From: Actinomycetales bacterium
GTDB taxonomy: Bacteria > Actinomycetota > Actinomycetes > Actinomycetales > Microbacteriaceae
DNA length: 48,904 nucleotides
Reading direction: 5' to 3'
Assembly (NCBI GenBank): GCA_015655415.1
Contig: JAATFB010000101.1
Coordinates: 1 to 48,904 of the forward strand
The notes under the pieces are model-generated. The model was not told the DNA's origin and did no database searches. It saw only the letters and a program-made list of their open reading frames with translations. Below are positions 18,977 through 26,911 of this stretch, piece after piece; the stretch's first letter is position 1; every line of letters starts with the position of its first letter. Position numbers and translations under genes: made by a program.

Positions 18977-20557
18977 TCAGCGCGCCGCACGGCGCGCCAG
19001 CCGGCCGCGCAGCGCCGTCCAGGCCACCCCGAGCTCCTCCGTGCGCAGAGCCCGCAGCATGCCGGCGTAGACGGCGAGCATCACGATCCCCACCACGGCG
19101 ATCGAGAGCACGGCGGGCAGTGCTCCGGCCACCGCGAAGCCGTGCGCGTACCCTCCCAGCGCCGCGAGGACGAGGGCGCCGGCGGCACCCGCCACGACCG
19201 CGGACGCCAGGAAGCGCCAGAGCCCGCGCAGGATCCGGCGTCCGTCGAGGCCGTGCATCCGACGCCTCAGCAGCACAGCCGCGATGAGCGCCTGCACGGC
19301 GCCCGCGATCGAGACCACGAAGGCGATCGACATGGCACGGAGGGCGGGCCCCACCAGAAGGCAGAGCAGCACGCCGGCGATCACGATCACGACCTGTGCC
19401 AGCGTGAACAGGAAGGGGGTGCGGGTGTCGCCGAGCGAGTAGAAGGCACGCTGCACGACGAACAGGATGCAGAACGGCACCAGGCCGGCCGCGTAGCCGA
19501 CCAGCACGTTGCCCATCGGGGCGTAGGCGGAGGTGAAGACGCGGGCGATCGGATACGCCGCCACGATCATTGCGGCAGAGAAGAAGCTGATCAGGGCGGA
19601 TATCGAGCGCGTCGCCGTGGAGAAGTCCGCCCGGAAGGAGGCGGCGTTCCCCGCCCTGGCGTGTTCGGCCATCCGTGTGTAGAACGCGGTCACGATCGAC
19701 ACCGCGATGATCGAGTGCGGCAGCATGAAGATCAGCCACGACTGTGTCATGGCTGCGACGGAGGCGAAGCGCCCCGTGTCTCCGACCGTGTTGGCGACGT
19801 TCGTCTCGATCACCCCGGCGAGCTGGGTGAGGATCAGCATGGCTAGGGTCCACCCGGCCGCCTTGCCCGCGGAACCGAGGTCGACACCCCGCCAGCGGAA
19901 GTCGAGACGGAACCGGAGCCCGACCCGACGCCAGAACAGGAACAGGACGAGGGCCTGCACGGCTATTCCCAGCGTCGCCCCGCCGCCCAGCATCGCGACC
20001 ATCCCGGGTGTCCAGTCGGCGGCGCCGCGTGGATGCTGCGCCTCGGAGCCGAACACGAGGATGAAGAGGGCGAGCATCGCGATGCTCACGACGTTGTTGA
20101 ACACCGGCGCCCAGGTGAACGGGCCGAACGACTTGCGAGCGTTCAGCACCTCGCCGAGGAGGGTGTAGAGGCCGAGGAAAAAGATCTGCGGCAGCGACCA
20201 GTACGCGAACGCGGTGACCAGCCCGGCGTAGGCGCCTCGGGCGCCGAAGAGCTGCGACAGCCAGGGCGCCAGCAGCGTCGCGGCGGCGGCCACGACGACG
20301 AAGATCAGGATGCCCAGCGTCACCAGCTTGTTGATGTAGCCCTTGCCGCCGTCCGCGTGCACCGAGGCACGCACGATCTGGGGAACGAGGATGGCGCTGA
20401 GGATGCCCTGGGCGATGATCGCGTAGATGCTGTTGGGCACCAGCGTGGCGGTGCTGTACGCGTTCGCACCGACCGCGATGACTCCGATCGCCTGGATCAG
20501 CACCCATGAGCGCACGAACCCGAGCACCCGCGACACCATCGTGCCGGAGGCGAGCAT
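18977..20557 (-). CDS. murJ: Lipid II flippase MurJ (MviN)
   Basis: This polytopic membrane protein of the MOP superfamily flips lipid II across the cytoplasmic membrane for peptidoglycan synthesis. The 526 residues hold about 14 hydrophobic helices. The N-terminal MLASGTMVSRVLGFVRSWVL and VPNSIYAIIAQGILSAILVP are typical of MviN. The open frame extends upstream, but an ideal GGGGAGG sits 9 bases before ATG 20557. GTG 20575 and GTG 20584 are alternatives. Unlike mycobacterial MurJ there is no C-terminal pseudokinase extension. It follows the DUF6049 gene after 19 bases, the conserved actinobacterial partnership. Confidence 0.93.
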   Translation of the reverse strand: MLASGTMVSRVLGFVRSWVLIQAIGVIAVGANAYSTATLVPNSIYAIIAQGILSAILVPQIVRASVHADGGKGYINKLVTLGILIFVVVAAAATLLAPWLSQLFGARGAYAGLVTAFAYWSLPQIFFLGLYTLLGEVLNARKSFGPFTWAPVFNNVVSIAMLALFILVFGSEAQHPRGAADWTPGMVAMLGGGATLGIAVQALVLFLFWRRVGLRFRLDFRWRGVDLGSAGKAAGWTLAMLILTQLAGVIETNVANTVGDTGRFASVAAMTQSWLIFMLPHSIIAVSIVTAFYTRMAEHARAGNAASFRADFSTATRSISALISFFSAAMIVAAYPIARVFTSAYAPMGNVLVGYAAGLVPFCILFVVQRAFYSLGDTRTPFLFTLAQVVIVIAGVLLCLLVGPALRAMSIAFVVSIAGAVQALIAAVLLRRRMHGLDGRRILRGLWRFLASAVVAGAAGALVLAALGGYAHGFAVAGALPAVLSIAVVGIVMLAVYAGMLRALRTEELGVAWTALRGRLARRAAR

Positions 20558-20576
20558 CGCGCTCGCCCTCCCCACG

Positions 20577-22808
20577 CTAGCCACGCGGCGCACCGCCGTC
20601 CGCCTCCGGCTCCGGTGTGCCGACCCGCTCCGCCGAACCGGCCGAGCCCTGGCCCGCGTGGTCCGCGGGGCCGGGAGGGTCATCGTCGGCGGTGTCTCCC
20701 CTTCCGCGCCCCTTGACCCGCCGAACGATGCTTCGGGTGACGCCGAACCCGAAGAACAGCACGACGGCGATGCCCAGGATGAGTGCGCCGAGGCCTTCCC
20801 AGTCCGCGTGCACCTCCACCGCCGCGGTCTGCGCGCCGCCGATCGAGAGCCCGGTCGGGCTGTACAGCTGCAGCCCGAGCTTGACGCTCCCGTTGCCCAG
20901 CTTCGCCTTGACCGGCACGAGCACCTTCGCGCTGGCCTTGGCGGGGATGGACTTGGGCGTGTCGGAGTCAACCTCCAGCCGGCCGTTTGACGGGGTGGCG
21001 CGCAGCACGATGTTGACCGGCAGCTCGAAGCCGTTGGTCACGGTGACCGGGATGAGGCTCTGCGCGCTCGCCACCGTGATCTTGCCCGTCGGCACGATCT
21101 TCACCGATCCGACGGTGTCGGAGGCCTGCTTGTCGAAGTCGGCGACCGCCGCCGGCCAGTTGTTGTCGGGGAGCGACCACGCCACGGCGAGCAGCGACAG
21201 GAGCTGGTTGCGGGTGTGACCCGTGAGAAGGGTGGGATCGGTGAGCACCGTGGCGAAGGCATCCATGCCCGAGGCGTCCGCCAGCAGGGCGTGCGTCTGC
21301 TGAACGCGGCCGGCATCCGGGGAGGCGTCCGTGACCCGCAGACCACTCGTGGCCGGGGCGTTCTCGGCCGCCCGCAGCGACGCGGCGGAGACCCAGGGCA
21401 GCGCGTAGATCGCGTTGAGCGCCCGGTTCGCCTCGCTCGAGCTCGCCGGCCAGTCCCGGCCGAGGCCCGCGAGGATGACCGTGCCGTCGCCGCTCTGCCG
21501 GCTGATCTCCGCCAGCTGCGCCGAGACGGATGCCATGGCGGCGTTCTCCTCGTCGGTGTCGGTCGCGGCGATCACCTTGCGCAGGGCGGTGCTGACACCC
21601 TGATCGGTGACGAGCGCCGTTCCGCCCTTGATCGGCAGGGGCGGGTCGGCGGTCGCGGAGAGGGACGCCGCGTTGGTGTTCGACCCGGACACGATGGTCG
21701 ACGGGAACCCGTTGGCCGCGAGGGTCTCGAGATCCTCGGTGCGCAGGCTGTTGTCGGCTGGCCAGGCGATCCCGCTGAACGTGTAGGGCCACGACAGCAG
21801 CTGCTGCAGTGTCGGCACGTTCGGCTGCTGGGTCGCCGTGGGCGTGGGGGTGACGAACGGGTTCGTGGTGGGCGTGGGCGTGGGCTGCGGCGTCTCGCCG
21901 ACGTCGAGCGGCGTGGCGAAGTCCTTCGGATCGAGCGCGTAGCCGAACGAGCTGGGCTGCAGGAGCGAGGTGAGGCCGGACTGCAGCTGGAGCGCGGGGT
22001 CGGCGTCACCGTACTGGAGCGGAAAGGAGTCGTTCGGGAGCAGCGAGAGCTGGTCGAGCCAGCCGCGGGCGCTCTGGGGCGCGGAGGTCCCCAGCACCCG
22101 GATCGACGCGATGATCATCGGGTCGATCGCGATGGCGATCTGCGAATGGTTCCGTGCGATCTCCAGCTGTCTGGTCAGCAGGCCGTCCGGAGCCGTGTAC
22201 GTGAGAAGGTCGTCGGGGGAGATCAGCCCGTCGGAGGTCGGAGGCACGGTGATCGGCATGGCCACCGCGAGTCCGACCTGCCGCTGGGCGGCCCCGCCGA
22301 CATAGGTGAGGCTCGAGCGGCCCGTGCCGACCGTTCCGGAGGAGTCCGCCACGACGGCCTCGATGCCGTAGACCGCCGTGTCGCCGCCGAGCCCGACGGC
22401 CTCCGCCGGCAGCGTCAACGTGGCCACCCGCTGGCTCGTTCCCGCCGTGACGCCAGGCGTGGAGACCGTGCCGATGACCCGGGTCGCCGGGCCGTCGCCG
22501 CCCTGTTTCACCCAGGCGTCCAGCTCGGTGCGGTCCGCGAGGGGCTTCTCGGTGATCGAGAGCGTGGCGGTGCCCGGCCCCACCGATGCCGATGACTCGT
22601 TGTCCAACCCGATCGTGACCGTCACGGATTCGCCGGCGGACTCCGTGCCCGCGTTCCCGGCGTACAGCGAGACCACCGCGGAGCCGCCGCTGGGAGCTGC
22701 GCCGAGCGCCGGTGCCGGCGTCGGGACGAGCACCGACAGGACGGCGGCCGCGCCCGCCGCCAGCAGTGCAGCCCGCCCGAGACGCCGGCGTCTGCGGTTC
22801 AGCCGCAT
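20577..22808 (-). CDS. DUF6049-family secreted/membrane-anchored protein upstream of murJ
   Basis: This 743-residue protein matches the position of Rv3909 in mycobacteria, a conserved protein of unknown function upstream of murJ. From ATG 22808 it has a basic N-terminus then a signal-like segment AALLAAGAAAVLSVLVP, a long extracytoplasmic region with beta-rich and proline/threonine-rich stretches (PTPTPTTNPFVTPTPTAT near residue 315), and one C-terminal transmembrane helix (LGALILGIAVVLFFGFGV) with a cytoplasmic charged tail. The frame extends upstream to 22910; no good ribosome site marks either start. A role with MurJ is inferred from conserved adjacency only. Confidence 0.82.
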   Translation of the reverse strand: MRLNRRRRRLGRAALLAAGAAAVLSVLVPTPAPALGAAPSGGSAVVSLYAGNAGTESAGESVTVTIGLDNESSASVGPGTATLSITEKPLADRTELDAWVKQGGDGPATRVIGTVSTPGVTAGTSQRVATLTLPAEAVGLGGDTAVYGIEAVVADSSGTVGTGRSSLTYVGGAAQRQVGLAVAMPITVPPTSDGLISPDDLLTYTAPDGLLTRQLEIARNHSQIAIAIDPMIIASIRVLGTSAPQSARGWLDQLSLLPNDSFPLQYGDADPALQLQSGLTSLLQPSSFGYALDPKDFATPLDVGETPQPTPTPTTNPFVTPTPTATQQPNVPTLQQLLSWPYTFSGIAWPADNSLRTEDLETLAANGFPSTIVSGSNTNAASLSATADPPLPIKGGTALVTDQGVSTALRKVIAATDTDEENAAMASVSAQLAEISRQSGDGTVILAGLGRDWPASSSEANRALNAIYALPWVSAASLRAAENAPATSGLRVTDASPDAGRVQQTHALLADASGMDAFATVLTDPTLLTGHTRNQLLSLLAVAWSLPDNNWPAAVADFDKQASDTVGSVKIVPTGKITVASAQSLIPVTVTNGFELPVNIVLRATPSNGRLEVDSDTPKSIPAKASAKVLVPVKAKLGNGSVKLGLQLYSPTGLSIGGAQTAAVEVHADWEGLGALILGIAVVLFFGFGVTRSIVRRVKGRGRGDTADDDPPGPADHAGQGSAGSAERVGTPEPEADGGAPRG

Positions 22809-22971
22809 GCGGCAGCGCAGGGGTCGACGGGGAGCATGTCGGCAATTGTACGGGGGCGGTGGGCGCGCCACCCCGGTGTCGCAGGGTGCGGACGGCGTGC
22901 TCACAAGCATCCGTTACCGGCGCGCCGTCTCACCGGCGGGGCCGACCGGCCGGCGGCGCATCCGGCATCGA

Positions 22972-22977
22972 TAGACT
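22972..22977 (+). promoter_or_regulatory. Candidate -10 element of leaderless cca
   Basis: TAGACT at 22972-22977 is a good -10 hexamer, 10 bases before the cca ATG (22988). Transcription would start within a few bases of the ATG, and there is no Shine-Dalgarno, so the mRNA may be leaderless or nearly so. Confidence 0.45.
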
Positions 22978-22987
22978 GTGCAGCACT

Positions 22988-24415
22988 ATGCAGAGCGTCG
23001 CCGACTCCCTCGCGCGCCTGCGCGAGACGGCGGAGTCCGGCATCGTGGCGCAGCTCGCCGGGGCGTTCGCGGACGCCGGCCACGAGCTCGCCCTCGTGGG
23101 CGGCCCGGTGCGAGACGCGCTGCTGGGCCGCACGGTGCACGACCTCGACTTCACGACCGACGCGCGCCCGGAGCACGTGATCGAGATCGTGCGACCCATC
23201 GCCGACACCTGGTGGGACATCGGCCGCAGGTTCGGCACCATCGGCGCCCGGTTCGGCAGCGACACGGTAGAGATCACCACCTACCGCGCCGACGACTACG
23301 ACGGCCGCACGCGCAAGCCCGAGGTCGTCTTCGGCGACAGTCTCGAGGGCGATCTCATCAGGCGCGACTTCACGGTGAACGCGCTCGCGCTGCGGGTTCC
23401 GCAGACGGTGCTCGTCGACCCGTCCGGCGGCGTCGACGACCTGCTGGCGAGGGTGCTGCGCACGCCGATAACGCCGCAGATCTCGTTCGGCGACGACCCG
23501 CTCCGGATGCTGCGCGCGGCACGATTCGCCTCCCAGCTCGGGTTCCGGGTGAGCGACGACACGGTCTCGGCGATGCGGGAGATGGCCGACCGCGTGGCGA
23601 TCGTGAGCTCCGAGCGCATCCGCGACGAGCTGGTGAAGCTGCTGACGAGCGACGACCCGCGGCCGGGGCTGGAGCTGCTGGTGGAGACCGGGCTGGCGGA
23701 CCGCATCCTGCCGGAGCTGCCGGCGCTGCGCCTGGAGATCGACGAGCACCATCACCACAAGGACGTCTACCGGCACACCCTCACGGTGGTCGAGCAGGCC
23801 ATCGGATACGAGAGGGAGCGGCACCCGGGTGAGCCGCCCGACCTCGTGCTGCGCCTCGCCGCGCTGCTGCACGACATCGGCAAGCCGGCGACGCGTCGGC
23901 TGGAGCCCGGTGGCGCGGTGAGCTTCCACCACCACGACGTCGTGGGCGCGAAGCTGGCGCGGAAGAGGTTGCGCGCTCTGCGCTTCGACAACGACACGAT
24001 CGACGCCGTCAGCCGGCTCATCGAGCTGCACCTGCGCTTCTTCGGCTACGCCGACGGGGTGTGGACCGATTCCGCGGTGCGTCGTTACGTACGGGACGCA
24101 GGCGACCAGCTCGAGCGGCTGCACGAGCTGACCAGGGCCGACGTCACCACGCGCAACCGCCGCAAGGCCGATCGGCTCGGTTTCGCCTACGACGACCTCG
24201 AGGCGCGCATCGCGCAGCTGAAGGCGCAGGAGGAGCTGGACGCCGTGCGGCCAGACCTGGACGGGACCGCGGTAATGCGCATCCTCGGCCTCCGGCCCGG
24301 ACCAGAGGTCGGAAGAGCGATGCGGTTCCTGCTCGATCTGCGACTGGACGAGGGTGCGCTCGGACCGGAGGAGGCCGAGCGGCGGCTGCGCGACTGGTGG
24401 GCCGGCCAGGCCTGA
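22988..24415 (+). CDS. cca: CCA tRNA nucleotidyltransferase (HD-domain type)
   Basis: This enzyme adds or repairs the 3' CCA of tRNAs; it is annotated pcnA in mycobacteria (Rv3907c). The 475-residue protein has the nucleotidyltransferase motif LVGGPVRDALLG followed by the catalytic DLDFTTDARPE (about residues 37-62), the RRDFTVNALAL template motif, ARFASQLGFRV, and an HD domain with ALLHDIGKPATRR. The frame is open further upstream, but ATG 22988 gives the family N-terminus and is preceded by a -10 element. In mycobacteria a mutT4 gene separates it from the Rv3909 homologue; that gene is absent here. Confidence 0.94.
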   Translation: MQSVADSLARLRETAESGIVAQLAGAFADAGHELALVGGPVRDALLGRTVHDLDFTTDARPEHVIEIVRPIADTWWDIGRRFGTIGARFGSDTVEITTYRADDYDGRTRKPEVVFGDSLEGDLIRRDFTVNALALRVPQTVLVDPSGGVDDLLARVLRTPITPQISFGDDPLRMLRAARFASQLGFRVSDDTVSAMREMADRVAIVSSERIRDELVKLLTSDDPRPGLELLVETGLADRILPELPALRLEIDEHHHHKDVYRHTLTVVEQAIGYERERHPGEPPDLVLRLAALLHDIGKPATRRLEPGGAVSFHHHDVVGAKLARKRLRALRFDNDTIDAVSRLIELHLRFFGYADGVWTDSAVRRYVRDAGDQLERLHELTRADVTTRNRRKADRLGFAYDDLEARIAQLKAQEELDAVRPDLDGTAVMRILGLRPGPEVGRAMRFLLDLRLDEGALGPEEAERRLRDWWAGQA

Positions 24416-24454
24416 TGCGGGCCGCCGCCCATGCGTCTGATGACCGAAGGCGGC

Positions 24455-25189
24455 TCAGCGCACCAGCCGTACACCGACGCTCGTGCGGATCGGCTCGCGC
24501 TGGCCGCCGGAGTGCACCACCTCGTCGCTGTGCACGGTGAGCTGCGTCGCGTGGGCCCGCAGGGCCTCCCGGATCCGGTCCAGCCGATCCGCGGCGTCCA
24601 CGACCCACGCGTCGGTGGCGTCATCCGGCACGAGCTCCGCGAAGGGGACGCCGGCGTCCCGGCTGGCCTCGAACGCGGCCCGCCCGATCGCCCGGTGGTC
24701 CGGATGCCCGTATCCGCCGTCGTCGTCGTAGCTCACGACGAGATCGGGGGCGCTGCGGCGGATGAGGGCGAGGACGTCGCCGGCCACCTGAGCCGGGTCG
24801 GCGGCGGTCAGCGCATCAGCGGGCACGTTGTCCAAGGGCCCGGCGATCGTCGGCGTGACCCAACGCATGCCCGAATCGGAATACACCCGCGGTGGCAGTC
24901 CGGGAGCACGAGCCGGCGGCTCGCCCAGAAGCCACGTGTGCGACACGCCGAGCCCGGTCGCGGCGCGGCGGAGCTCCGCGACGCGGATCGACGCGAGAGC
25001 CTCCGGGTCGTCCACGCGCCCGCGCAGGGCCGGCACGACCTCACCGCGCTCGCCTCGAGTGGCGGTGAGCAGGTCGACGCGGATCCCGGCATCCGCGAGC
25101 ATCAGGATCAGCCCGCCCGAGAAGAGCGTCTCGTCGTCGGGGTGCGCGTGCACCAGAAGCACGGACCCGGCGCCGGCGAAGGGATTCAC
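24455..25189 (-). CDS. mshB: PIG-L/LmbE deacetylase, MshB-like
   Basis: This is a zinc-dependent N-acetylglucosaminyl deacetylase of the PIG-L family, 244 residues. The metal motif is VHAHPDDETLFSGG (His16, Asp18, Asp19), with the third ligand in YDDDGGYGHPDH (His162, His165), closely resembling the YDPNGGYGHPDH pattern of MshB. MshB removes the acetyl group from GlcNAc-inositol in mycothiol synthesis. The start is GTG 25189, overlapping the stop of the upstream MshA-like gene by four bases (GTGA), so the two are translationally coupled. The next gene downstream is the convergent cca, 39 bases away. Assignment to mycothiol is inference from motifs plus pairing. Confidence 0.82.
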   Translation of the reverse strand: MNPFAGAGSVLLVHAHPDDETLFSGGLILMLADAGIRVDLLTATRGERGEVVPALRGRVDDPEALASIRVAELRRAATGLGVSHTWLLGEPPARAPGLPPRVYSDSGMRWVTPTIAGPLDNVPADALTAADPAQVAGDVLALIRRSAPDLVVSYDDDGGYGHPDHRAIGRAAFEASRDAGVPFAELVPDDATDAWVVDAADRLDRIREALRAHATQLTVHSDEVVHSGGQREPIRTSVGVRLVR

Positions 25190-26400
25190 GCGCAGTTCCG
25201 CAGCGTGCCGGGAGGGGCGAGGTCGAGGATGCCGTGGTAGACGGCGACGGTCTCGGCGGCGGTGCGATCCCAGGTGCGTTCGAGGGCGAACCGGCGCCCG
25301 GCGGCGGAGAGCTCGGCCCACCGCGCACCATCGGCGAGAAGCGCGGTGAGACGTGCCGCCCATTCGGCGGGCGCGCGCGAGGGCACCAGAGCCGCGGAAC
25401 GCACGCCGACGGCTTCGCGCAGACCGCCAGACGCGGCGGCGAGCACCGGCACGCCGCTGGCGGCCGCCTCCAACGCGACGAGGCCGTAGGTCTCGGAGTG
25501 CGATGGCACGAGAACGGCGGAGGCGTGCGCGAAGAGCTCCGCGAGGTCATCCCGCGACAGGGGCCCGACCGACCGCACCCGATCGCCCACCGCCAGCTCG
25601 GAGGCGAGGCGGCGCAGCTCGTCCAGATGCCGCTCGTGCCCGTGAGTGGGTCCGCCGGCGATGACGAGATCGGGACGCAGCTGCACCGGGACGCCCGCGA
25701 TCGTCCGGATCGCCAGGTCCAGCCCCTTCAGCGGCTCGATGCGCGCAGCTGCCACCACGTACGGACGCGGGTGCAGGCGCCGTGCTCCGTCGTGGAACAG
25801 GGTCGAGTCCACGCCGGGCAGCACCACGTGCACACGCCGTGGGTCGGCGCGCAGCCGCTCGACCACGGTGCGCTCCTCCGCATGGCTCACGGCGAGGATC
25901 GCGTCCGACTCGCGGGCGAGCCACGCCTCGCCGCCGAGCCGTCCCGGGGACTCGGGCCGCTCCCCCGCGCTGAGGTCGGTCGAGGGATCGGCGGCGATGC
26001 TGTGGAAGCTCTGCACGTGCGGCACGCGCCGCTCCCTGGCGAACGGCAGCCCGGCCATTCCGGCCAGCCAGTGGTGCGAGTGCACGATGTCGACCTCGCC
26101 GAGGCGATCCAGGTCGCGGCGGAAGGGGGCGATGAAGGCCTCCTGCTCGGCCTTGGGCCGAGGGGCGGCCGGTCCGGCCTCGACGAACCTGAGCACAACG
26201 CCCGAGGGGAGCGTGGTCGAGGCGGGCAGCTCGGGTGCGAATCGGCGGGTGACGACCTCGACGCGGTGTCCCTGCGACGCCATGCGCTCCGCTGTCGCGC
26301 CCACGAGCACGTTCATGCCGCCGACATCACCCGATCCCGGTGCGGCGAACGGAGACGTGTGCATCGCGATGACGGCGATGCTCAGCGGACGGTCGACCAT
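25186..26400 (-). CDS. mshA: GT4 glycosyltransferase, MshA-like
   Basis: This is a 404-residue GT-B fold glycosyltransferase. The N-terminus contains MHTSPFAAPGSGDVGGMNVL, matching the MshA signature (HTSPLAQPGTGDAGGMNVY), which helps bind UDP-GlcNAc and inositol phosphate. The GT4 nucleotide-binding segment is in HSETYGLVALEAAASGVPVL, near residues 300-320. MshA makes GlcNAc-inositol phosphate, the first step of mycothiol synthesis. It overlaps the MshB-like gene, which strengthens the functional call. The start is ATG 26400. Confidence 0.83.
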   Translation of the reverse strand: MVDRPLSIAVIAMHTSPFAAPGSGDVGGMNVLVGATAERMASQGHRVEVVTRRFAPELPASTTLPSGVVLRFVEAGPAAPRPKAEQEAFIAPFRRDLDRLGEVDIVHSHHWLAGMAGLPFARERRVPHVQSFHSIAADPSTDLSAGERPESPGRLGGEAWLARESDAILAVSHAEERTVVERLRADPRRVHVVLPGVDSTLFHDGARRLHPRPYVVAAARIEPLKGLDLAIRTIAGVPVQLRPDLVIAGGPTHGHERHLDELRRLASELAVGDRVRSVGPLSRDDLAELFAHASAVLVPSHSETYGLVALEAAASGVPVLAAASGGLREAVGVRSAALVPSRAPAEWAARLTALLADGARWAELSAAGRRFALERTWDRTAAETVAVYHGILDLAPPGTLRNCA

Positions 26401-26438
26401 GCCACAAGCCTACGGACGTGGGCTGGGTGCTCCGGTGG

Positions 26439-26474
26439 GGTTGAGCCTTCTCGCCGGTTGAGCCTGTCGAAACC
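26439..26474. repeat. REP-like repeat, left copy
   Basis: GGTTGAGCC occurs twice here, and the second copy extends to GGTTGAGCCTGTCGAAACC (26456-26474). This is a short repeat common between genes in Microbacteriaceae. A shortened copy in reverse orientation lies upstream of rpsF (33112-33130). Confidence 0.6.
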
Positions 26475-26598
26475 CTGCCGCGGGTTGAGAGTGGAGTCGC
26501 GCATAGTGGCGTGACTGCACCGGTGGTCGCCATGTTCGTCGCTGACGTGAGCGCGGTCACCGTGTGATCCATCGAGGACTCTTCCACAATTCTCTCGA

Positions 26599-26900
26599 AT
26601 GGAGTCGACCACGATGACCGCTCCCCATATTGTCGACCCCGCGACGGTGCTGGCTGAAGCCCTGTCCGAGGCGTCCGTGGCTCTGCTGCGGCAGCTGCTG
26701 CAGACGATGACCAACGCCTGTCCGCTGATGCCGACCACACGGTCGGCGCCGAGGGGGGACAGCAAGCCCCGTGTGACGCATCGCAACCGGTACCGCCACA
26801 GCGACCTCGAAACCCACGGGGAACGATCGACGTCGCGATCCCGAACCCGCAGCAGCGCGAGAAGTTGGCAGTGCGTGTCAAAGCGGGTCGGGTGCAGGCC
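26599..26900 (+). pseudogene. IS256-family transposase remnant (N-terminal part, frameshifted)
   Basis: From ATG 26599 (or 26614) the frame reads MTAPHIVDPATVLAEALSEA then LLRQLLQTM, the N-terminus of actinobacterial IS256 (Mutator) transposases. Near 26725-26760 the expected LSADADHTVGAE appears in another frame. HRNRYRHSDLETH then returns in the first frame, and GTIDVAIPNPQ near 26820-26850 is again shifted. At least two frameshifts are therefore present, and the transposase ends within about 100 codons, before the LuxR gene. The preceding 26488-26598 may hold the left end of the element. It is a fragment, not active; the rest of the gap 26401-26911 shows only the REP-like repeat. Confidence 0.72.
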
Positions 26901-26911
26901 GAGTCCCCTGA

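Noticed and set aside
20558-20971. N-terminal extension of MurJ
   Set aside because: This part overlaps the end of the DUF6049 gene in another frame and has shadow-frame composition.
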